From: Mitsuaria sp. 7
GTDB lineage: Bacteria; Pseudomonadota; Gammaproteobacteria; Burkholderiales; Burkholderiaceae_C
Assembly: GCF_001653795.1 (NCBI RefSeq)
Contig: NZ_CP011514.1
Location: 5,638,727-5,702,726, forward strand
Reading direction: 5' to 3'
DNA: 64,000 bases
In this document: in pieces, positions 1-8,996 of the stretch
How positions within the stretch are numbered: position 1 is the first letter of the stretch
Layout of the letters: every line of letters starts with the position of its first letter
Program-made: the position numbers and the translations under genes
Notes under the pieces: model-generated
Told to the model about the DNA's origin: nothing
Database searches by the model: none
What the model saw: only the letters and a program-made list of their open reading frames with translations

Positions 1-710
1 AGCAGCGCCAGCGAGCGGATGCGCGCCTCGCCCTGCATCGCCGCCTGCTCGTCCTCCAGCCCTTCCAGCCGCGAGGCGATCCCGTTGCTGCGCGCCTGCG
101 AGATCAGCGTCGCACTGGGGCGCGCGGGGATCTCGCTCGACTCGCCGCCCGCGGACAGCACGACCTGGCCGTTGCCCGCGATCAGCGCCACGCTGCGCGC
201 GCCCAGCTGGTCGCGCAGCCGCTCCAGCGCCAGCGGCGCCAGCGCACCGTCTTCCCATCGCTCGGCCGCGGCGCGGGTGCGCACGGTCTGCTCGGTGCGC
301 AGGTTCTCCAGCGTGTCCTGCCCCAGCGCCAGGCCGGCCTCCAGCGCGCTGGCCAGGCGCTGGTCGAACAGGCTCTCGATGCTCCGGTTCACGAACTGAT
401 AGGAGACCGTGTAGATGAGCAGACCTGGCACCACGCCCACGATCGCGAAGATCCCGGCGAGCTTGAGCAGCAGCCGGCTGCCGAAGCGGCCGCGCTTCAC
501 CCGCAGCGCGAGCCGGGTGCCCGCCACGCCGATGACGACGATCAGCGCGGTGGCGACCGCGACGTTGACCCAGAACAGCCAGACGTAGTGGCGTTCCAGG
601 AAGCCGCGTTGCGCGGTCGTGCTGATGGACAGCAGGAAGGCCAGCATGCCGCTGGCTCCCGCGATCGCGGTCACGGAAATCAACCACGCCAGACGCGCCG
701 ACTTGGTCAC
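1..710 (-). CDS. ntrY: NtrY-type nitrogen-sensing histidine kinase, N-terminal part
   Basis: The gene runs off the left edge and about 236 N-terminal residues are visible. They start at GTG 710, which is preceded by an in-frame stop and an AAGGA ribosome site. The visible part has three hydrophobic segments (about residues 8-28, 42-62 and 84-104) followed by a long extracytoplasmic region with a QRLASALEAG-like start. This is the NtrY sensor layout; the HAMP, PAS, HisKA and ATPase domains would lie outside the window. NtrY phosphorylates the response regulator NtrX in nitrogen and redox control. The upstream order rsmB, DUF4390, ntrY is the usual one in Burkholderiales and supports the name. 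The kinase domains cannot be seen here, so the assignment rests on topology and synteny. Confidence 0.85.
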   Translation of the reverse strand, partial: MTKSARLAWLISVTAIAGASGMLAFLLSISTTAQRGFLERHYVWLFWVNVAVATALIVVIGVAGTRLALRVKRGRFGSRLLLKLAGIFAIVGVVPGLLIYTVSYQFVNRSIESLFDQRLASALEAGLALGQDTLENLRTEQTVRTRAAAERWEDGALAPLALERLRDQLGARSVALIAGNGQVVLSAGGESSEIPARPSATLISQARSNGIASRLEGLEDEQAAMQGEARIRSLAL

Positions 711-804
711 TGGTCAGGGTCCTTGCTGAATCGGGGGGAGGGTGAAAGCGGCGGACAAGCGATGGACAGGCGGCGCAGGGGTGACGTAGGCAAGGTCCGC
801 GTGC

Positions 805-1419
805 TCAAGGCTGAGGGCGGTTGGGCGGTGGCGTGGAGGGGGCCTCCAGCGTCAGTGTGACATTGCGGTCGACGCTCAACGCCCAGCCCTGGCTGCCGCC
901 CAGGCCGATCTGCATCGGCCGCGGGAGCTGCGCGGTGTCCAGCTTGTAGCTGAACTCCAGGTAATAGCGGCCATCGTCCTCGATGTCCTTGGTCTCGGCG
1001 ACACGCCACCCGGACACGCCGCGCAGCGACGAGATCGCCTCGGCGAGCGTGTCGAAACTCTGGTGCAGGCCGCCGGTGCTGACGCGGTACTGCCGCGTCA
1101 GCGGCTGCCAGGTCAGGCGCCAGGTCCGGCTGGCCTGCGCGACGCGGGCATCGCGCCAGTACCAGCGGTTGCGCAAGACCTGGACCTCGGCGACGAAATA
1201 GACCGCCACGCCCTTGAGCAGCGCCTCCTCGGCCTGCTTGGGCAGCTCGAAGCGGGTGCTGAAGCTCAGGGCCAGGCCGTCCTCCACGCGTTCCGCGTTC
1301 AGCACCTGCAGGGCGACGCCCTGGGCCAGCGTCCAGCCGTGCAGCGCCAGCAGCACACCGACCAGGGTCAGGTGCTGCCACCAGGAACGCAGCGGAGCGG
1401 GACGGGATGGCGGAGACAC
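805..1419 (-). CDS. DUF4390 exported protein
   Basis: A 204-residue protein with a GTG start, a hydrophobic signal segment at about residues 15-33 (ending TLAQG) and a soluble domain with an FSTRFELPKQAEEALLKG-type stretch typical of DUF4390. The family is of unknown function and is normally encoded between rsmB and ntrY, as here. It is probably a periplasmic or membrane-anchored accessory of the NtrYX system, which is inference from gene order only. The stop lies 94 bases before the ntrY start and the rsmB stop lies 30 bases upstream of this start, so one transcript is likely. The C-terminus is Pro-rich. Confidence 0.88.
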   Translation of the reverse strand: MSPPSRPAPLRSWWQHLTLVGVLLALHGWTLAQGVALQVLNAERVEDGLALSFSTRFELPKQAEEALLKGVAVYFVAEVQVLRNRWYWRDARVAQASRTWRLTWQPLTRQYRVSTGGLHQSFDTLAEAISSLRGVSGWRVAETKDIEDDGRYYLEFSYKLDTAQLPRPMQIGLGGSQGWALSVDRNVTLTLEAPSTPPPNRPQP

Positions 1420-1449
1420 GCGGACGGATTCAGGGGGGAAGTTCTGGGG

Positions 1450-2859
1450 TCAGGTCTTCTGCAACAGCGCGTAATAGAAGCCGTCGGTGACGGCAGTCGC
1501 GCCGGAGGCGGAGTCCTGCGGACCATTGTCCGCGAGCGGCAGCAGATGCCCGGCCCCCTGGTCGAACTGACGCGACCTTGCATCGCCATGGCGTTGCAAA
1601 AACGCGTCGATCTGGTCCTGGCCTTCGGCCTTGAAGACCGAGCAGGTCGCGTAGACCAGGCGGCCGCCGGGCTTGAGCAGCGGCCACAGCGCCTCGAGCA
1701 GCTCGGCCTGGATCCGTGCGAGCGACGGAATGTCGTCCGGCCGGCGCAGCCAGCGCACGTCCGGATGCCGGCGCACGATGCCCGATGCGCTGCACGGCGC
1801 GTCCAGCAGGATCGCGTCGAACGGCCGGCCGTCCCACCACGCGGCGGTGTCGCGCGCGTCGGCCGCGCGCACGGCGCCGTCGAGCTTCAGACGCTGCAGG
1901 TTCTGCCTCACCCGTTCCAGGCGCTTGGCATCGGCGTCCAAAGCCAGCAGATCGAGCCGGTTGCCGGCGAGTTCCTGCAGGTGGGCCGTCTTGCCGCCCG
2001 GCGCGGCGCAGGCGTCGAGCACCCGTGCGCCCTCGCCCAGTTCCGGCCAAGCCTCGCCCGGGGACAGGTCTTGCGGGCGCCGCTGGCCCAGCAGCAGCGG
2101 CGCGGCCAACTGCGCCGAGGCGTCCTGGACAGAGGCATGTCCGCCGTCGAAGCCGGGCAGGGCCTGGACCGGGCGCGGCTCGTCGAGCACGATGGCCTGC
2201 GGGAACAGCGCACCGGCGGGATGCGCGGCGATGCCTGCCTCGCGCAGGCGGGCGAGATAGCCGTCGAGGTTGTCGTGCGCCGGATTGACTCGCAAGGTCA
2301 TCGGCGGCTTCTGCTGGTTCGCTTGAAGCAGTCCTTGCCACTCGGCGGGCCAGTCGCTTTGAAGGCGGTCCTGCCACCAGCGCGGATGGTTGAAGCGGGC
2401 GACGGGATCCGCCTCCGCGGCGGCGACCAGCGCTTCGCGCTCGCGCAGGAAGCGTCGCAGCACCGCATTGACGAAGCCCGCACTGTTGGGGGCGCGCTGG
2501 CGCACGGCGTGCACGGCCTGGTCGACCAGCGTGTGATCGGTGTAAGCGGTCTCGCCGGGCCAGAGCAGCGCCAGTGCGGTCACCAGCAGCGCATCCACTT
2601 TCGGCGGCGGATTCTTCGGAGCGAGCGTGGCTCGCACGACCTGCGCCGCGCCCAGGCGGCGCAGCACGGTGAAGCTCAGAGCCTGCACGCCGGGTCGGAT
2701 GTCGGCGGGAGAACGGGCGAGCCACTCAGTCAATGAGTGGCCCTCGCGCACGGCCTGCACGGCATCGGCCGCGCCGGCCAGCAGCCGGTGGAGCGGCGGC
2801 GCGCCGCCGGACGCGGCGTTCTTGGAAGGCGAAGGGGACGGGGAAGAAGGGGCAGGCAC
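1450..2859 (-). CDS. rsmB: 16S rRNA (cytosine-967-C5)-methyltransferase RsmB
   Basis: A 469-residue enzyme that transfers a methyl group from SAM to C967 of 16S rRNA. The N-terminal third (about 20-160) is the NusB-like RNA-binding domain. The catalytic part carries the SAM loop DACAAPGGKTAHL and both family cysteines, in DAPCSASGI and YATCSVF. The length is slightly above the usual 430-450 because of a Ser/Pro-rich start (GTG at 2859). No better start is seen before the conserved LHRLLAGAADAV. It is first in the rsmB-DUF4390-ntrY cluster. The region upstream holds one copy of a structured repeat and is shared with the divergent folE. Confidence 0.95.
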   Translation of the reverse strand: MPAPSSPSPSPSKNAASGGAPPLHRLLAGAADAVQAVREGHSLTEWLARSPADIRPGVQALSFTVLRRLGAAQVVRATLAPKNPPPKVDALLVTALALLWPGETAYTDHTLVDQAVHAVRQRAPNSAGFVNAVLRRFLREREALVAAAEADPVARFNHPRWWQDRLQSDWPAEWQGLLQANQQKPPMTLRVNPAHDNLDGYLARLREAGIAAHPAGALFPQAIVLDEPRPVQALPGFDGGHASVQDASAQLAAPLLLGQRRPQDLSPGEAWPELGEGARVLDACAAPGGKTAHLQELAGNRLDLLALDADAKRLERVRQNLQRLKLDGAVRAADARDTAAWWDGRPFDAILLDAPCSASGIVRRHPDVRWLRRPDDIPSLARIQAELLEALWPLLKPGGRLVYATCSVFKAEGQDQIDAFLQRHGDARSRQFDQGAGHLLPLADNGPQDSASGATAVTDGFYYALLQKT

Positions 2860-2894
2860 CGGTGGAGTTTAGTGGCGAAGGCAGCGAGTGCCTG

Positions 2895-2963
2895 TGGGGC
2901 CGGAATGATGCTGGAGGTTCGCGGACGCGAGGCCTCCTGCATCGTGGAGAGCCCGCGCCAGGC
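2895..2963 (+). repeat. 69-bp interspersed hairpin element, copy 1
   Basis: It matches 17978-18046 over 69 bases. The conserved flanks are TGGGGCCGGAAT and CGTGGAGAGCCCGCGCC and the conserved apex is TTCGCGGACGCGAGG. The outer arms here are GATGC-T-GGAGG and CCTCC-T-GCATC. They differ from copy 2 at four positions per arm, and every change is compensated. The element lies between the divergent rsmB and folE starts. It could act as DNA cruciform or as RNA. Confidence 0.8.
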
Positions 2964-3065
2964 CTCTCGCACGCAAGCGCCTCGCAAGAGCCTCGCAAGA
3001 GCCGCTGCTACCGCCAAGAGCCTTGCTTTCGCAATGGCATGAAGATGCCGCGACAATCCCTCCCC

Positions 3066-3785
3066 ATGACGAGCACTCTCATCCTGAGCCCTGAAGAGCT
3101 GGCCGCGCTACCGGCCTCCGACCGCATCCGTTACCGGCTGGTCCAGGCGGGCCGGCGCCATCATGCCAACGACAACATCGCCGACTTCATCGAGGCGGGC
3201 GAGCTCGACCAACTGCAGGCCGAGGTGCAGGCGCGGATGCAGGAGGTGCTGCAGTCGCTGGTGATCGACACTGTCAGTGACCACAACACGCAGGAGACGG
3301 CCAAGCGGGTGGCGAAGATGTTCGTGAAGGAGGTCTTCGCGGGTCGTTATGCGCCGCCGCCGCCGGTGACCGAGTTCCCGAACGCCGAGCGTCTGAACGA
3401 GCTGATGATCGTCGGCCCGATCACGGTGCGCAGCGCCTGCTCGCACCACCTGTGCCCGATCATCGGCAAGGTGTGGATCGGCCTGCTGCCGAGCGAGCAT
3501 TCGAACCTGATCGGCCTGTCGAAATATGTGCGCCTGACCGAGTGGATCATGAGCCGCCCGCAGATCCAGGAAGAGGCGGTCGTGATGCTGGCCAACGAGC
3601 TGCAGGACCGCGTCAAGCCGGACGGTCTCGCGATCGTGATGGATGCGGACCATTTCTGCATGCACTGGCGCGGCGTCAAGGACATGGACTCGACGATGAC
3701 CAACAGCGTCATGCGCGGCTCGTTCCTGAAGGACGCGACGCTGCGCGCGGAGTTCCTCGCGCTGATGAAGAACAAGAAGGGCTGA
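3066..3785 (+). CDS. folE: GTP cyclohydrolase I
   Basis: A 239-residue enzyme that converts GTP to dihydroneopterin triphosphate, the first step of tetrahydrofolate and pterin synthesis. It shows the zinc-site motif SACSHHLCP, the GLSKYVRLTEW helix and the C-terminal DHFCMHWRGV motif that carries the third zinc cysteine. ATG 3066 (MTSTLILSPEEL) was chosen because the open frame further upstream runs through the repeat element and has no family similarity. The Cys-Ser-His-His version is the more divergent FolE type seen in Burkholderiales, so a second, housekeeping folE elsewhere in the genome is possible. A strong hairpin terminator follows within 25 bases. Confidence 0.93.
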   Translation: MTSTLILSPEELAALPASDRIRYRLVQAGRRHHANDNIADFIEAGELDQLQAEVQARMQEVLQSLVIDTVSDHNTQETAKRVAKMFVKEVFAGRYAPPPPVTEFPNAERLNELMIVGPITVRSACSHHLCPIIGKVWIGLLPSEHSNLIGLSKYVRLTEWIMSRPQIQEEAVVMLANELQDRVKPDGLAIVMDADHFCMHWRGVKDMDSTMTNSVMRGSFLKDATLRAEFLALMKNKKG

Positions 3786-3806
3786 TCCCTGCAGCGGTCG
3801 GTCACG

Positions 3807-3830
3807 AGGGCCCGCCTGGCGGGCCCTTTG
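3807..3830 (+). terminator. Terminator after folE, possibly bidirectional
   Basis: The arms AGGGCCCGCC and GGCGGGCCCT are separated by one T, and TTGCGTTT follows. The hairpin sits between the convergent folE stop (3785) and the LemA-family stop (3840), so it could serve both strands. The T-run is weak on the minus strand. Confidence 0.7.
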
Positions 3831-3839
3831 CGTTTCAGT

Positions 3840-4454
3840 TCAGAGGCTGCGCGCCTCGCTGAAGCCGACGAAGCTCATCAGCACGCGGGTCGGGAACTGC
3901 CGGATCGCCGCGTTGTAGGCGTCCACCGCCTGGTTGAAGACCTGCCGCGAGAACGCGCGCTGGCGGTCGATCATCTTGAGTTCGTCGACGGCGCCACCCA
4001 GGTCCGGATCGGCGTTCAGCTCCGCGTGGTGCTCGACCAGCGACACCATCCGCGTCAGCGCGGCGCCGTGCACCGCCGCGGCCACCGCCAGCAGCGCCAC
4101 CGGATCCGCGGCGTAGGGTCGAGCGCGCACCGCCTGCGCTGCGGCCCGAGCCTCGGCCTGCGTCGAGGCCAGCGCGTCCAGGCTGGCCTGCTCGCTGGGC
4201 AGGCGCTCGCGCAGCCGCTCCAGCAGCAGATCGCCGTGGGCGAAACGACGCGTCAGCGCGTCGTCCAGCTGCGCGTAGGCCCTGCCGATCTCATTGCGCA
4301 GCAGCATCACGCGGTTGTAGGCGCCGATGCTCCAGAAGGCCACCACCGCGGCCAGGCCCCACAGCCACCAGTTCCAGTGGATCGCCGGCACGGCGCTGGC
4401 GGCGCTGACGGCGCTGGCCGCGTCGATCGCGTTCGCGGCGTTGAGGGGGATCAT
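3840..4454 (-). CDS. LemA family protein
   Basis: A 204-residue protein with one N-terminal membrane segment (about 28-46, [20 protein letters not shown]) followed by the helical LemA domain. The core motif N-RLMLLRNEI appears here as [20 protein letters not shown], and the family C-terminal region (residues about 150-200) contains [17 protein letters not shown]. LemA proteins are membrane-anchored coiled helical proteins of unclear role. The Ala/Ser-rich repeat [14 protein letters not shown] before the membrane segment is unusual. The start codon overlaps the queC stop (ATGA), so it is probably translated together with queC, although a functional link is not established. Confidence 0.85.
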   Translation of the reverse strand: MIPLNAANAIDAASAVSAASAVPAIHWNWWLWGLAAVVAFWSIGAYNRVMLLRNEIGRAYAQLDDALTRRFAHGDLLLERLRERLPSEQASLDALASTQAEARAAAQAVRARPYAADPVALLAVAAAVHGAALTRMVSLVEHHAELNADPDLGGAVDELKMIDRQRAFSRQVFNQAVDAYNAAIRQFPTRVLMSFVGFSEARSL

Positions 4455-5215
4455 GGCGCGACGGCCTTGCCGGCCGTCTTCGCCTGCTGGAACTCGTTCC
4501 AGCCCTTGGCGCGCAGCTCGCAGGCCGGGCAGTGGCCGCAGCCCCAGCCCCACGGGTGCCGGGTCTTGCGCTCGCCGAGGTAGCAGGTGTGCGTGTGCTC
4601 GATGATCAGCGCGTTGAAGGCCTCGCCGCCCAGCGACTCCGTCAGCGCCCAGGTCTGCGCCTTGGTCAGGAACATCAGCGGCGTCTCCAGCGTCATCGGC
4701 GTGTCCAGCCCCAGGCTGAGCGCGACCTGCAGCGCCTTGAGGGTGTTGTCGCGGCAGTCGGGGTAGCCGGAGAAATCGGTCTCGCACATGCCGCCGACCA
4801 GCACCGACGCGCCGCGCCGGTAGGCCAGCGTCGCGGCGAAGGTCAGGAACAGCAGGTTGCGGCCGGGGACGAAGGTGTTGGGCAGTCCGTTGGCCTGCAG
4901 CTCGATCGCGCGTTCCTGCGTCAGCGCGGTGTCGGAGATCTGGCCCAGCAGGCTCAGGTCGAGCAGGTGGTCCTCGCCGAGCTTGGCCGCCCACTGCGGG
5001 AACTGTCCGGCGATCTGTGCGCGCACGGTCTGGCGGCAGTCGAGCTCGACGCGGTGGCGCTGGCCGTAGTCGAAGCCCAGGGTCTCGACCTCAGCGAAGC
5101 GCTCCAGCGCCCAGGCCAGGCAGGCGGTGGAATCCTGCCCGCCGGAGAACAGCACCAAGGCCTTGCGGCACGAGGCGTGGACGGCGGGAATCGGGGCGGT
5201 GGCGGCGTCGGACAT
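4451..5215 (-). CDS. queC: 7-cyano-7-deazaguanine synthase QueC
   Basis: A 254-residue ATP-dependent enzyme that converts 7-carboxy-7-deazaguanine to preQ0 in queuosine tRNA modification. It has the N-type pyrophosphatase loop [17 protein letters not shown], the conserved DYGQRH motif, the [10 protein letters not shown] helix and the zinc-binding GCGHCPAC cluster near the C-terminus. ATG 5215 ([10 protein letters not shown]) gives the family length. Further upstream the frame enters the promoter of the divergent DUF4139 gene. The stop overlaps the LemA-family start. Confidence 0.95.
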   Translation of the reverse strand: MSDAATAPIPAVHASCRKALVLFSGGQDSTACLAWALERFAEVETLGFDYGQRHRVELDCRQTVRAQIAGQFPQWAAKLGEDHLLDLSLLGQISDTALTQERAIELQANGLPNTFVPGRNLLFLTFAATLAYRRGASVLVGGMCETDFSGYPDCRDNTLKALQVALSLGLDTPMTLETPLMFLTKAQTWALTESLGGEAFNALIIEHTHTCYLGERKTRHPWGWGCGHCPACELRAKGWNEFQQAKTAGKAVAP

Positions 5216-5333
5216 GGGGAGCGGGTGGCCAGGGGACCAGCGGTTGACAGGGAATGCGGCAGGCCGGAAGTGTGCCAGCACCGTGATAGCGTCGTCGGCC
5301 ACAGAGGGTGTGGACATGCAACGGGAGAGGTCG

Positions 5334-6959
5334 ATGAAGCGATTCGACAGCCGGATCACGACGAGGGCCGCCGCGGTCACGATCGTGCTGGGCGCCGCGC
5401 TGGGCGGCATGGGCGGGGCACGCGCGCAGGGCGCGAGCGCGATCAGCCAGGTGCTGCTCTATCCGGGCGGCGCCCAGGTCGAACGCACGCTGACCGCGCC
5501 CGCGGGGACCGGCGTGGCCCGCTTCGCCTGCCTGTCGCCGTACCTGGAACGCGACACCTTGCAGGCCGAGGCCGCGCCGGGCGTGTCGCTGGGAGACCTG
5601 CAACTGGAACTGCTGCCGGTCGAGCAGGTGCCGGAGTGCCAGCGCGTCTCGCCGCGCATCAAGGAACTCGAGCAGCAGCGCAGCGCCGTCGATGCGGAGA
5701 TGGGCGGCGTCGACCTGGCGCTCAAGTACCTGCGCAGCGTCACTGACCGCGATGGCAAGCCGGGTGTGGCGTTGAACGCCTCGGTCGAGTCGCTGCGGCG
5801 CAGCGGCCAGGAACTGCTCACCCGCGAGCGGGCGCTGCAGACGCGCATCGCCGAACTCGAGCAGCAGTTGCGCATCGCGCGCGCCGCCGAGCCGGCGTTG
5901 AGCGGCCAGGTGGGCGTCGTGCTGCTGCGCCTGTCGAGTCCGACGGCGGTGCCGGTGAAGCTGTCCTACCGCGTGCGCAACAGCGGCTGGACGCCGCAGT
6001 ACCGGGGGCGGCTCGACACGGCCAAGGGCACGCTGACCGTCGAGCGGCTGGCCCGCGTCGCGCAGGGCAGCGGCGAGGACTGGAACGACGTCCGGCTGAG
6101 GCTCTCGACCGAGCAGCCGCGGCAGGCGATCGCACCGCGCGCGCTGTCGATCTGGCGGATCTCGATGGCGCCGCCACCCGTGCCTGTGTCCGCGCCGCCC
6201 ATGCCGCAGGGCTTCTATCCCGCGCCCGTGATGTCGGCGCCGGCCCCTGCCGCTCCCCCACCGATGTTCCGCCGGGCGGGGGACAACAGCACGGCCGAGC
6301 CGCCCGTGGTGGTGAACTTCGACGCTTCCGTTTTCCAGGGCGAGTTCGCCGCCGAATACGCGCTGCCGCAACCGGTCACGCTGCGGGGCAACGGCCAGGA
6401 ACTGTCGCTGACGCTGGGACAGCAGACGCTGGATGCACGCCTGATCGCGCGAGTGCAGCCGCAGATCGAGGCCCAGGCCTACCTGTTCGCCGAGGCCAAG
6501 CGGCCGGCGGGCGCGTTCCCGAACGGTCCGATGCAGCTGTATCGCGACGGCAGCCTGATCGGCAGCACGCCGTTCCGCCCGAATGACGGCACCGAGTGGA
6601 CCTTGCCGTTCGGCACCGACGATTGGCTGCGCGTCGACGTCAGTCCCGAACAGCGTGACGGCGCGGAGACCGGTCTGATCGCCACGCGGCGGGAGCGGGT
6701 CGTCACGCGTCAGTGGGCGATCGAGAATCGACGCACCCGGCCGGTGACGCTGCAGGTGCTGGAAGCCGCGCCGGTCGGCGAGCACGCCGACATCCGCGTG
6801 CAGACGCAGTTCTCGCCGGCGGTGACGCAATCCGACTGGAACAACCGACCCGGCGTGCAGTTGTGGGAACTGCCGCTGGAGCCCGGCAGGACGCAGCGCT
6901 TCAGCGCGGTCTATCGGATCAGCGTGCCGAGGGACGCGAACGTGCTGGGCCTGCCTTAA
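5334..6959 (+). CDS. DUF4139/DUF4140 (MuiA-like) exported protein
   Basis: A 541-residue exported protein. ATG 5334 is preceded closely by GGGAGAGG and gives a clear signal peptide ([20 protein letters not shown]). An alternative ATG lies at 5316. After the signal come an N-terminal DUF4140 domain ([15 protein letters not shown], about 38-130), a coiled-coil helix ([20 protein letters not shown]), and the DUF4139 beta-rich domain, which has a Pro/Ala-rich insert ([20 protein letters not shown]). The family is loosely called mucoidy inhibitor A-like and its biochemical role is unknown. The gene is divergent from queC and convergent with proA. Confidence 0.88.
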   Translation: MKRFDSRITTRAAAVTIVLGAALGGMGGARAQGASAISQVLLYPGGAQVERTLTAPAGTGVARFACLSPYLERDTLQAEAAPGVSLGDLQLELLPVEQVPECQRVSPRIKELEQQRSAVDAEMGGVDLALKYLRSVTDRDGKPGVALNASVESLRRSGQELLTRERALQTRIAELEQQLRIARAAEPALSGQVGVVLLRLSSPTAVPVKLSYRVRNSGWTPQYRGRLDTAKGTLTVERLARVAQGSGEDWNDVRLRLSTEQPRQAIAPRALSIWRISMAPPPVPVSAPPMPQGFYPAPVMSAPAPAAPPPMFRRAGDNSTAEPPVVVNFDASVFQGEFAAEYALPQPVTLRGNGQELSLTLGQQTLDARLIARVQPQIEAQAYLFAEAKRPAGAFPNGPMQLYRDGSLIGSTPFRPNDGTEWTLPFGTDDWLRVDVSPEQRDGAETGLIATRRERVVTRQWAIENRRTRPVTLQVLEAAPVGEHADIRVQTQFSPAVTQSDWNNRPGVQLWELPLEPGRTQRFSAVYRISVPRDANVLGLP

Positions 6960-6995
6960 TCAGCTCCGGCGGTTCCGGCGGCTCGGCGGGCCGGA

Positions 6996-8270
6996 TCAAC
7001 CCCGGATCTCGCCCTGGCCGAGCACCACCCACTTCATCGACGTCAGCCCTTCGAGGCCCACCGGGCCGCGGGCGTGGAACTTGTCGGTGGAGATGCCGAT
7101 CTCGGCGCCCAGGCCGTACTCGAAGCCGTCGGCGAAGCGCGTGCTGGCGTTGACCATCACGCTGGCCGAATCGACCTCGCGCAGGAAACGCATCGCGCTG
7201 ACGTGATTGGTCGTGAGGATCGCGTCGGTGTGGTGCGAGCCGTGCCGGTTGACGTGCGCGATGGCTTCGTCGAGCGAGTCCACGACCTTGATGCTGATGA
7301 TGGGCGCGAGGTATTCGGTGTCCCAGTCCTCGGCCGTCGCGGGCTTGAGCAGGTCGCGCGGCACGGCGTCCAGCAGCGCCAGCGTGCGCTCGCAGCCGCG
7401 CATCTCCACGCCCTTGGCGGCGAACACCATGCCGATGCGGGGGAGGAAATCGGCGGCCTGCTTCGCATGGACCAGCAGCGACTCGGTCGCGTTGCAGGGG
7501 CTGTACTTCTGCGTCTTCGCGTTGTCGACGACGGTCACCGCCAGGTCCAGGTCGACCTCGGCGTCGACGTAGCTGTGGCAGTTGCCGTCCAGGTGCTTGA
7601 TCACCGGGACGCGGGCCTCGCGGCTGATGCGCTCGATCAGGCCCTTGCCGCCGCGCGGGATGATGACGTCGACGAAGGCGGGCATCGCGATCAGCAGGCT
7701 TACCGCGGCGCGGTCGGTCGTGTTGACGAGCTGCACCGCCTCGCGCGGCAGGCCGGCTTCCTCAAGGCTGTCCGCCACCAGCGCGGCGAGCGCCAGGTTG
7801 CTGTGCAGCGCCTCGGAGCCGCCGCGCAGGATGCAGGCGTTGCCGCTCTTGATCGCGAGCGACGCGGCCTCGATGGTCACGTTGGGACGGCTCTCGTAGA
7901 TCATGCCGAACACGCCCAGCGGCACGCGCATCTGGCCGACGCTGATGCCGGTCGGGCGGCGTTTCATGCCGGTGATCTCGCCGATGGGGTCAGGCATTGC
8001 GGCGATCTGCTCGCAGCCTTCGGCGACAGTGGCCAGCACCTTCGCGGTCAGCCGCAGGCGGTCGACCATCGGGGCTTCCAGCCCGGCCTCGGTGGCGGCG
8101 GCGAGGTCGCGTTCGTTCGCCGCCGCGAGCGCCGGGCCCGCGTCGCGCAGGCGGCGGGCGAGCGCCTGCAGCGCGAGGTTCCGGGCGGCGGTCGGGGCGG
8201 CGGCCATCAGCGTCGCGGCCGCGCGGGCCGCCTCGCCGACGCCGGTCATGTAGGCGTTGAGGTCGGTCAT
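6996..8270 (-). CDS. proA: Gamma-glutamyl phosphate reductase (glutamate-5-semialdehyde dehydrogenase)
   Basis: A 424-residue NADPH-dependent enzyme of proline synthesis that reduces glutamyl-5-phosphate to glutamate-5-semialdehyde. The family signatures are [20 protein letters not shown], the [12 protein letters not shown] loop, the catalytic cysteine in [13 protein letters not shown], and the C-terminal [20 protein letters not shown]. The usual sequence near the cysteine is QRxGVCNAxETLL, so [10 protein letters not shown] is a modest local variant. ATG 8270 (MTDLNAYM) was chosen. The upstream open frame runs through the REP-like repeats and is not coding. proB is not adjacent. Confidence 0.95.
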   Translation of the reverse strand: MTDLNAYMTGVGEAARAAATLMAAAPTAARNLALQALARRLRDAGPALAAANERDLAAATEAGLEAPMVDRLRLTAKVLATVAEGCEQIAAMPDPIGEITGMKRRPTGISVGQMRVPLGVFGMIYESRPNVTIEAASLAIKSGNACILRGGSEALHSNLALAALVADSLEEAGLPREAVQLVNTTDRAAVSLLIAMPAFVDVIIPRGGKGLIERISREARVPVIKHLDGNCHSYVDAEVDLDLAVTVVDNAKTQKYSPCNATESLLVHAKQAADFLPRIGMVFAAKGVEMRGCERTLALLDAVPRDLLKPATAEDWDTEYLAPIISIKVVDSLDEAIAHVNRHGSHHTDAILTTNHVSAMRFLREVDSASVMVNASTRFADGFEYGLGAEIGISTDKFHARGPVGLEGLTSMKWVVLGQGEIRG

Positions 8271-8360
8271 AGGTCTTTCATTCTGACCGATGCCCCGCGG
8301 TGGCCGCGGGGCCGGGGCCATCGAAAGCCGAAAGCCAAGCCTTCGCGGTATCGCACCAGC

Positions 8361-8478
8361 CCGGCCCTCACCCCTCCCTCTCCCGCAAGCGGGAGAGGGG
8401 GAAAGAGGAGCGAGCCGGTCGGGCTCCCTCTCCCGCTTGCGGGAGAGGGCAGGGGTGAGGGCCAGCGGCGGTGGAAGT
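8361..8478. repeat. Inverted pair of REP-like palindromic elements
   Basis: Two oppositely oriented units, each with its own palindrome (CTCTCCCGCAAGCGGGAGAG and CTCTCCCGCTTGCGGGAGAG) and a GGGGTGAGGGCC-type tail. The right unit (8424-8478) matches 28795-28849 over 55 bases with one mismatch. This is the layout of BIME/REP elements. It lies in the 315-base gap between proA and the BlaI-like regulator, and nothing coding was seen in that gap. Confidence 0.85.
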
Positions 8479-8542
8479 GCTGAAGCCCGGGTTGAGGGTT
8501 TGTCCCAGGAAGCCGGCACTTGCGGCAACGTCGTTGGATCTT

Positions 8543-8568
8543 CTACAGTTGTAGTACGACAGGTGTAG
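8543..8568 (+). promoter_or_regulatory. BlaI/MecI-type operator, two adjacent dyads
   Basis: Dyad 1 is TACAGTTGTA at 8544-8553, a full match to TACA-NN-TGTA. Dyad 2 is GACAGGTGTA at 8558-8567, one mismatch. They lie about 20 bases before the regulator start at 8586, as expected for autoregulation by the BlaI-like product. Confidence 0.75.
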
Positions 8569-8585
8569 AAATACGGAATCCGATC

Positions 8586-8996
8586 ATGGACGAGTCGATC
8601 AACGACGACGGCAAGGGCGATGTGTCGCTCAGCGAACTGCAGCTGGCGCTGATGCGCGTGCTGTGGACGCGCGGGCGGGCCAGCAATGCCGAGGTGGCCG
8701 AGGCCCTGCGCGAGCAGCAGCGCCCGCTGGCGCACACCACCGTGGCGACGCTGCTGTCGCGGCTGGAGAAGCGCGGCCTGATCGCCAGCGAGCGCGACGG
8801 CCGTGCGCTGGTCTACCGCGCCGCGGTCAGCGAGCCGGAGGTGCAGCGCTCCATGGTGTCGGGGCTGCTGAGCACGCTGTTCGGCGGCAAGCCCGAGGCG
8901 CTGCTGAGCCATCTGGTCTCGGAGGGCGAACTCGGCGACGATGACCTCGCCAGGATGCGCGCGCTGCTGAAGAGCAAGGGAGGCCGCCATGATTGA
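8586..8996 (+). CDS. BlaI/MecI/CopY-type winged-helix repressor
   Basis: A 136-residue DNA-binding repressor. The N-terminal winged helix (about 15-80) reads [20 protein letters not shown], then [18 protein letters not shown], and the C-terminal half forms the dimerisation helices ([18 protein letters not shown]). ATG 8586 was preferred because it follows the two TACA/TGTA operator dyads and starts at the family boundary. The stop overlaps the downstream M56 protease gene by 8 bases. In characterised BlaI/BlaR systems the membrane protease triggers loss of the repressor on antibiotic binding. No beta-lactamase gene is adjacent here, so the regulated target is unknown. Confidence 0.92.
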   Translation: MDESINDDGKGDVSLSELQLALMRVLWTRGRASNAEVAEALREQQRPLAHTTVATLLSRLEKRGLIASERDGRALVYRAAVSEPEVQRSMVSGLLSTLFGGKPEALLSHLVSEGELGDDDLARMRALLKSKGGRHD

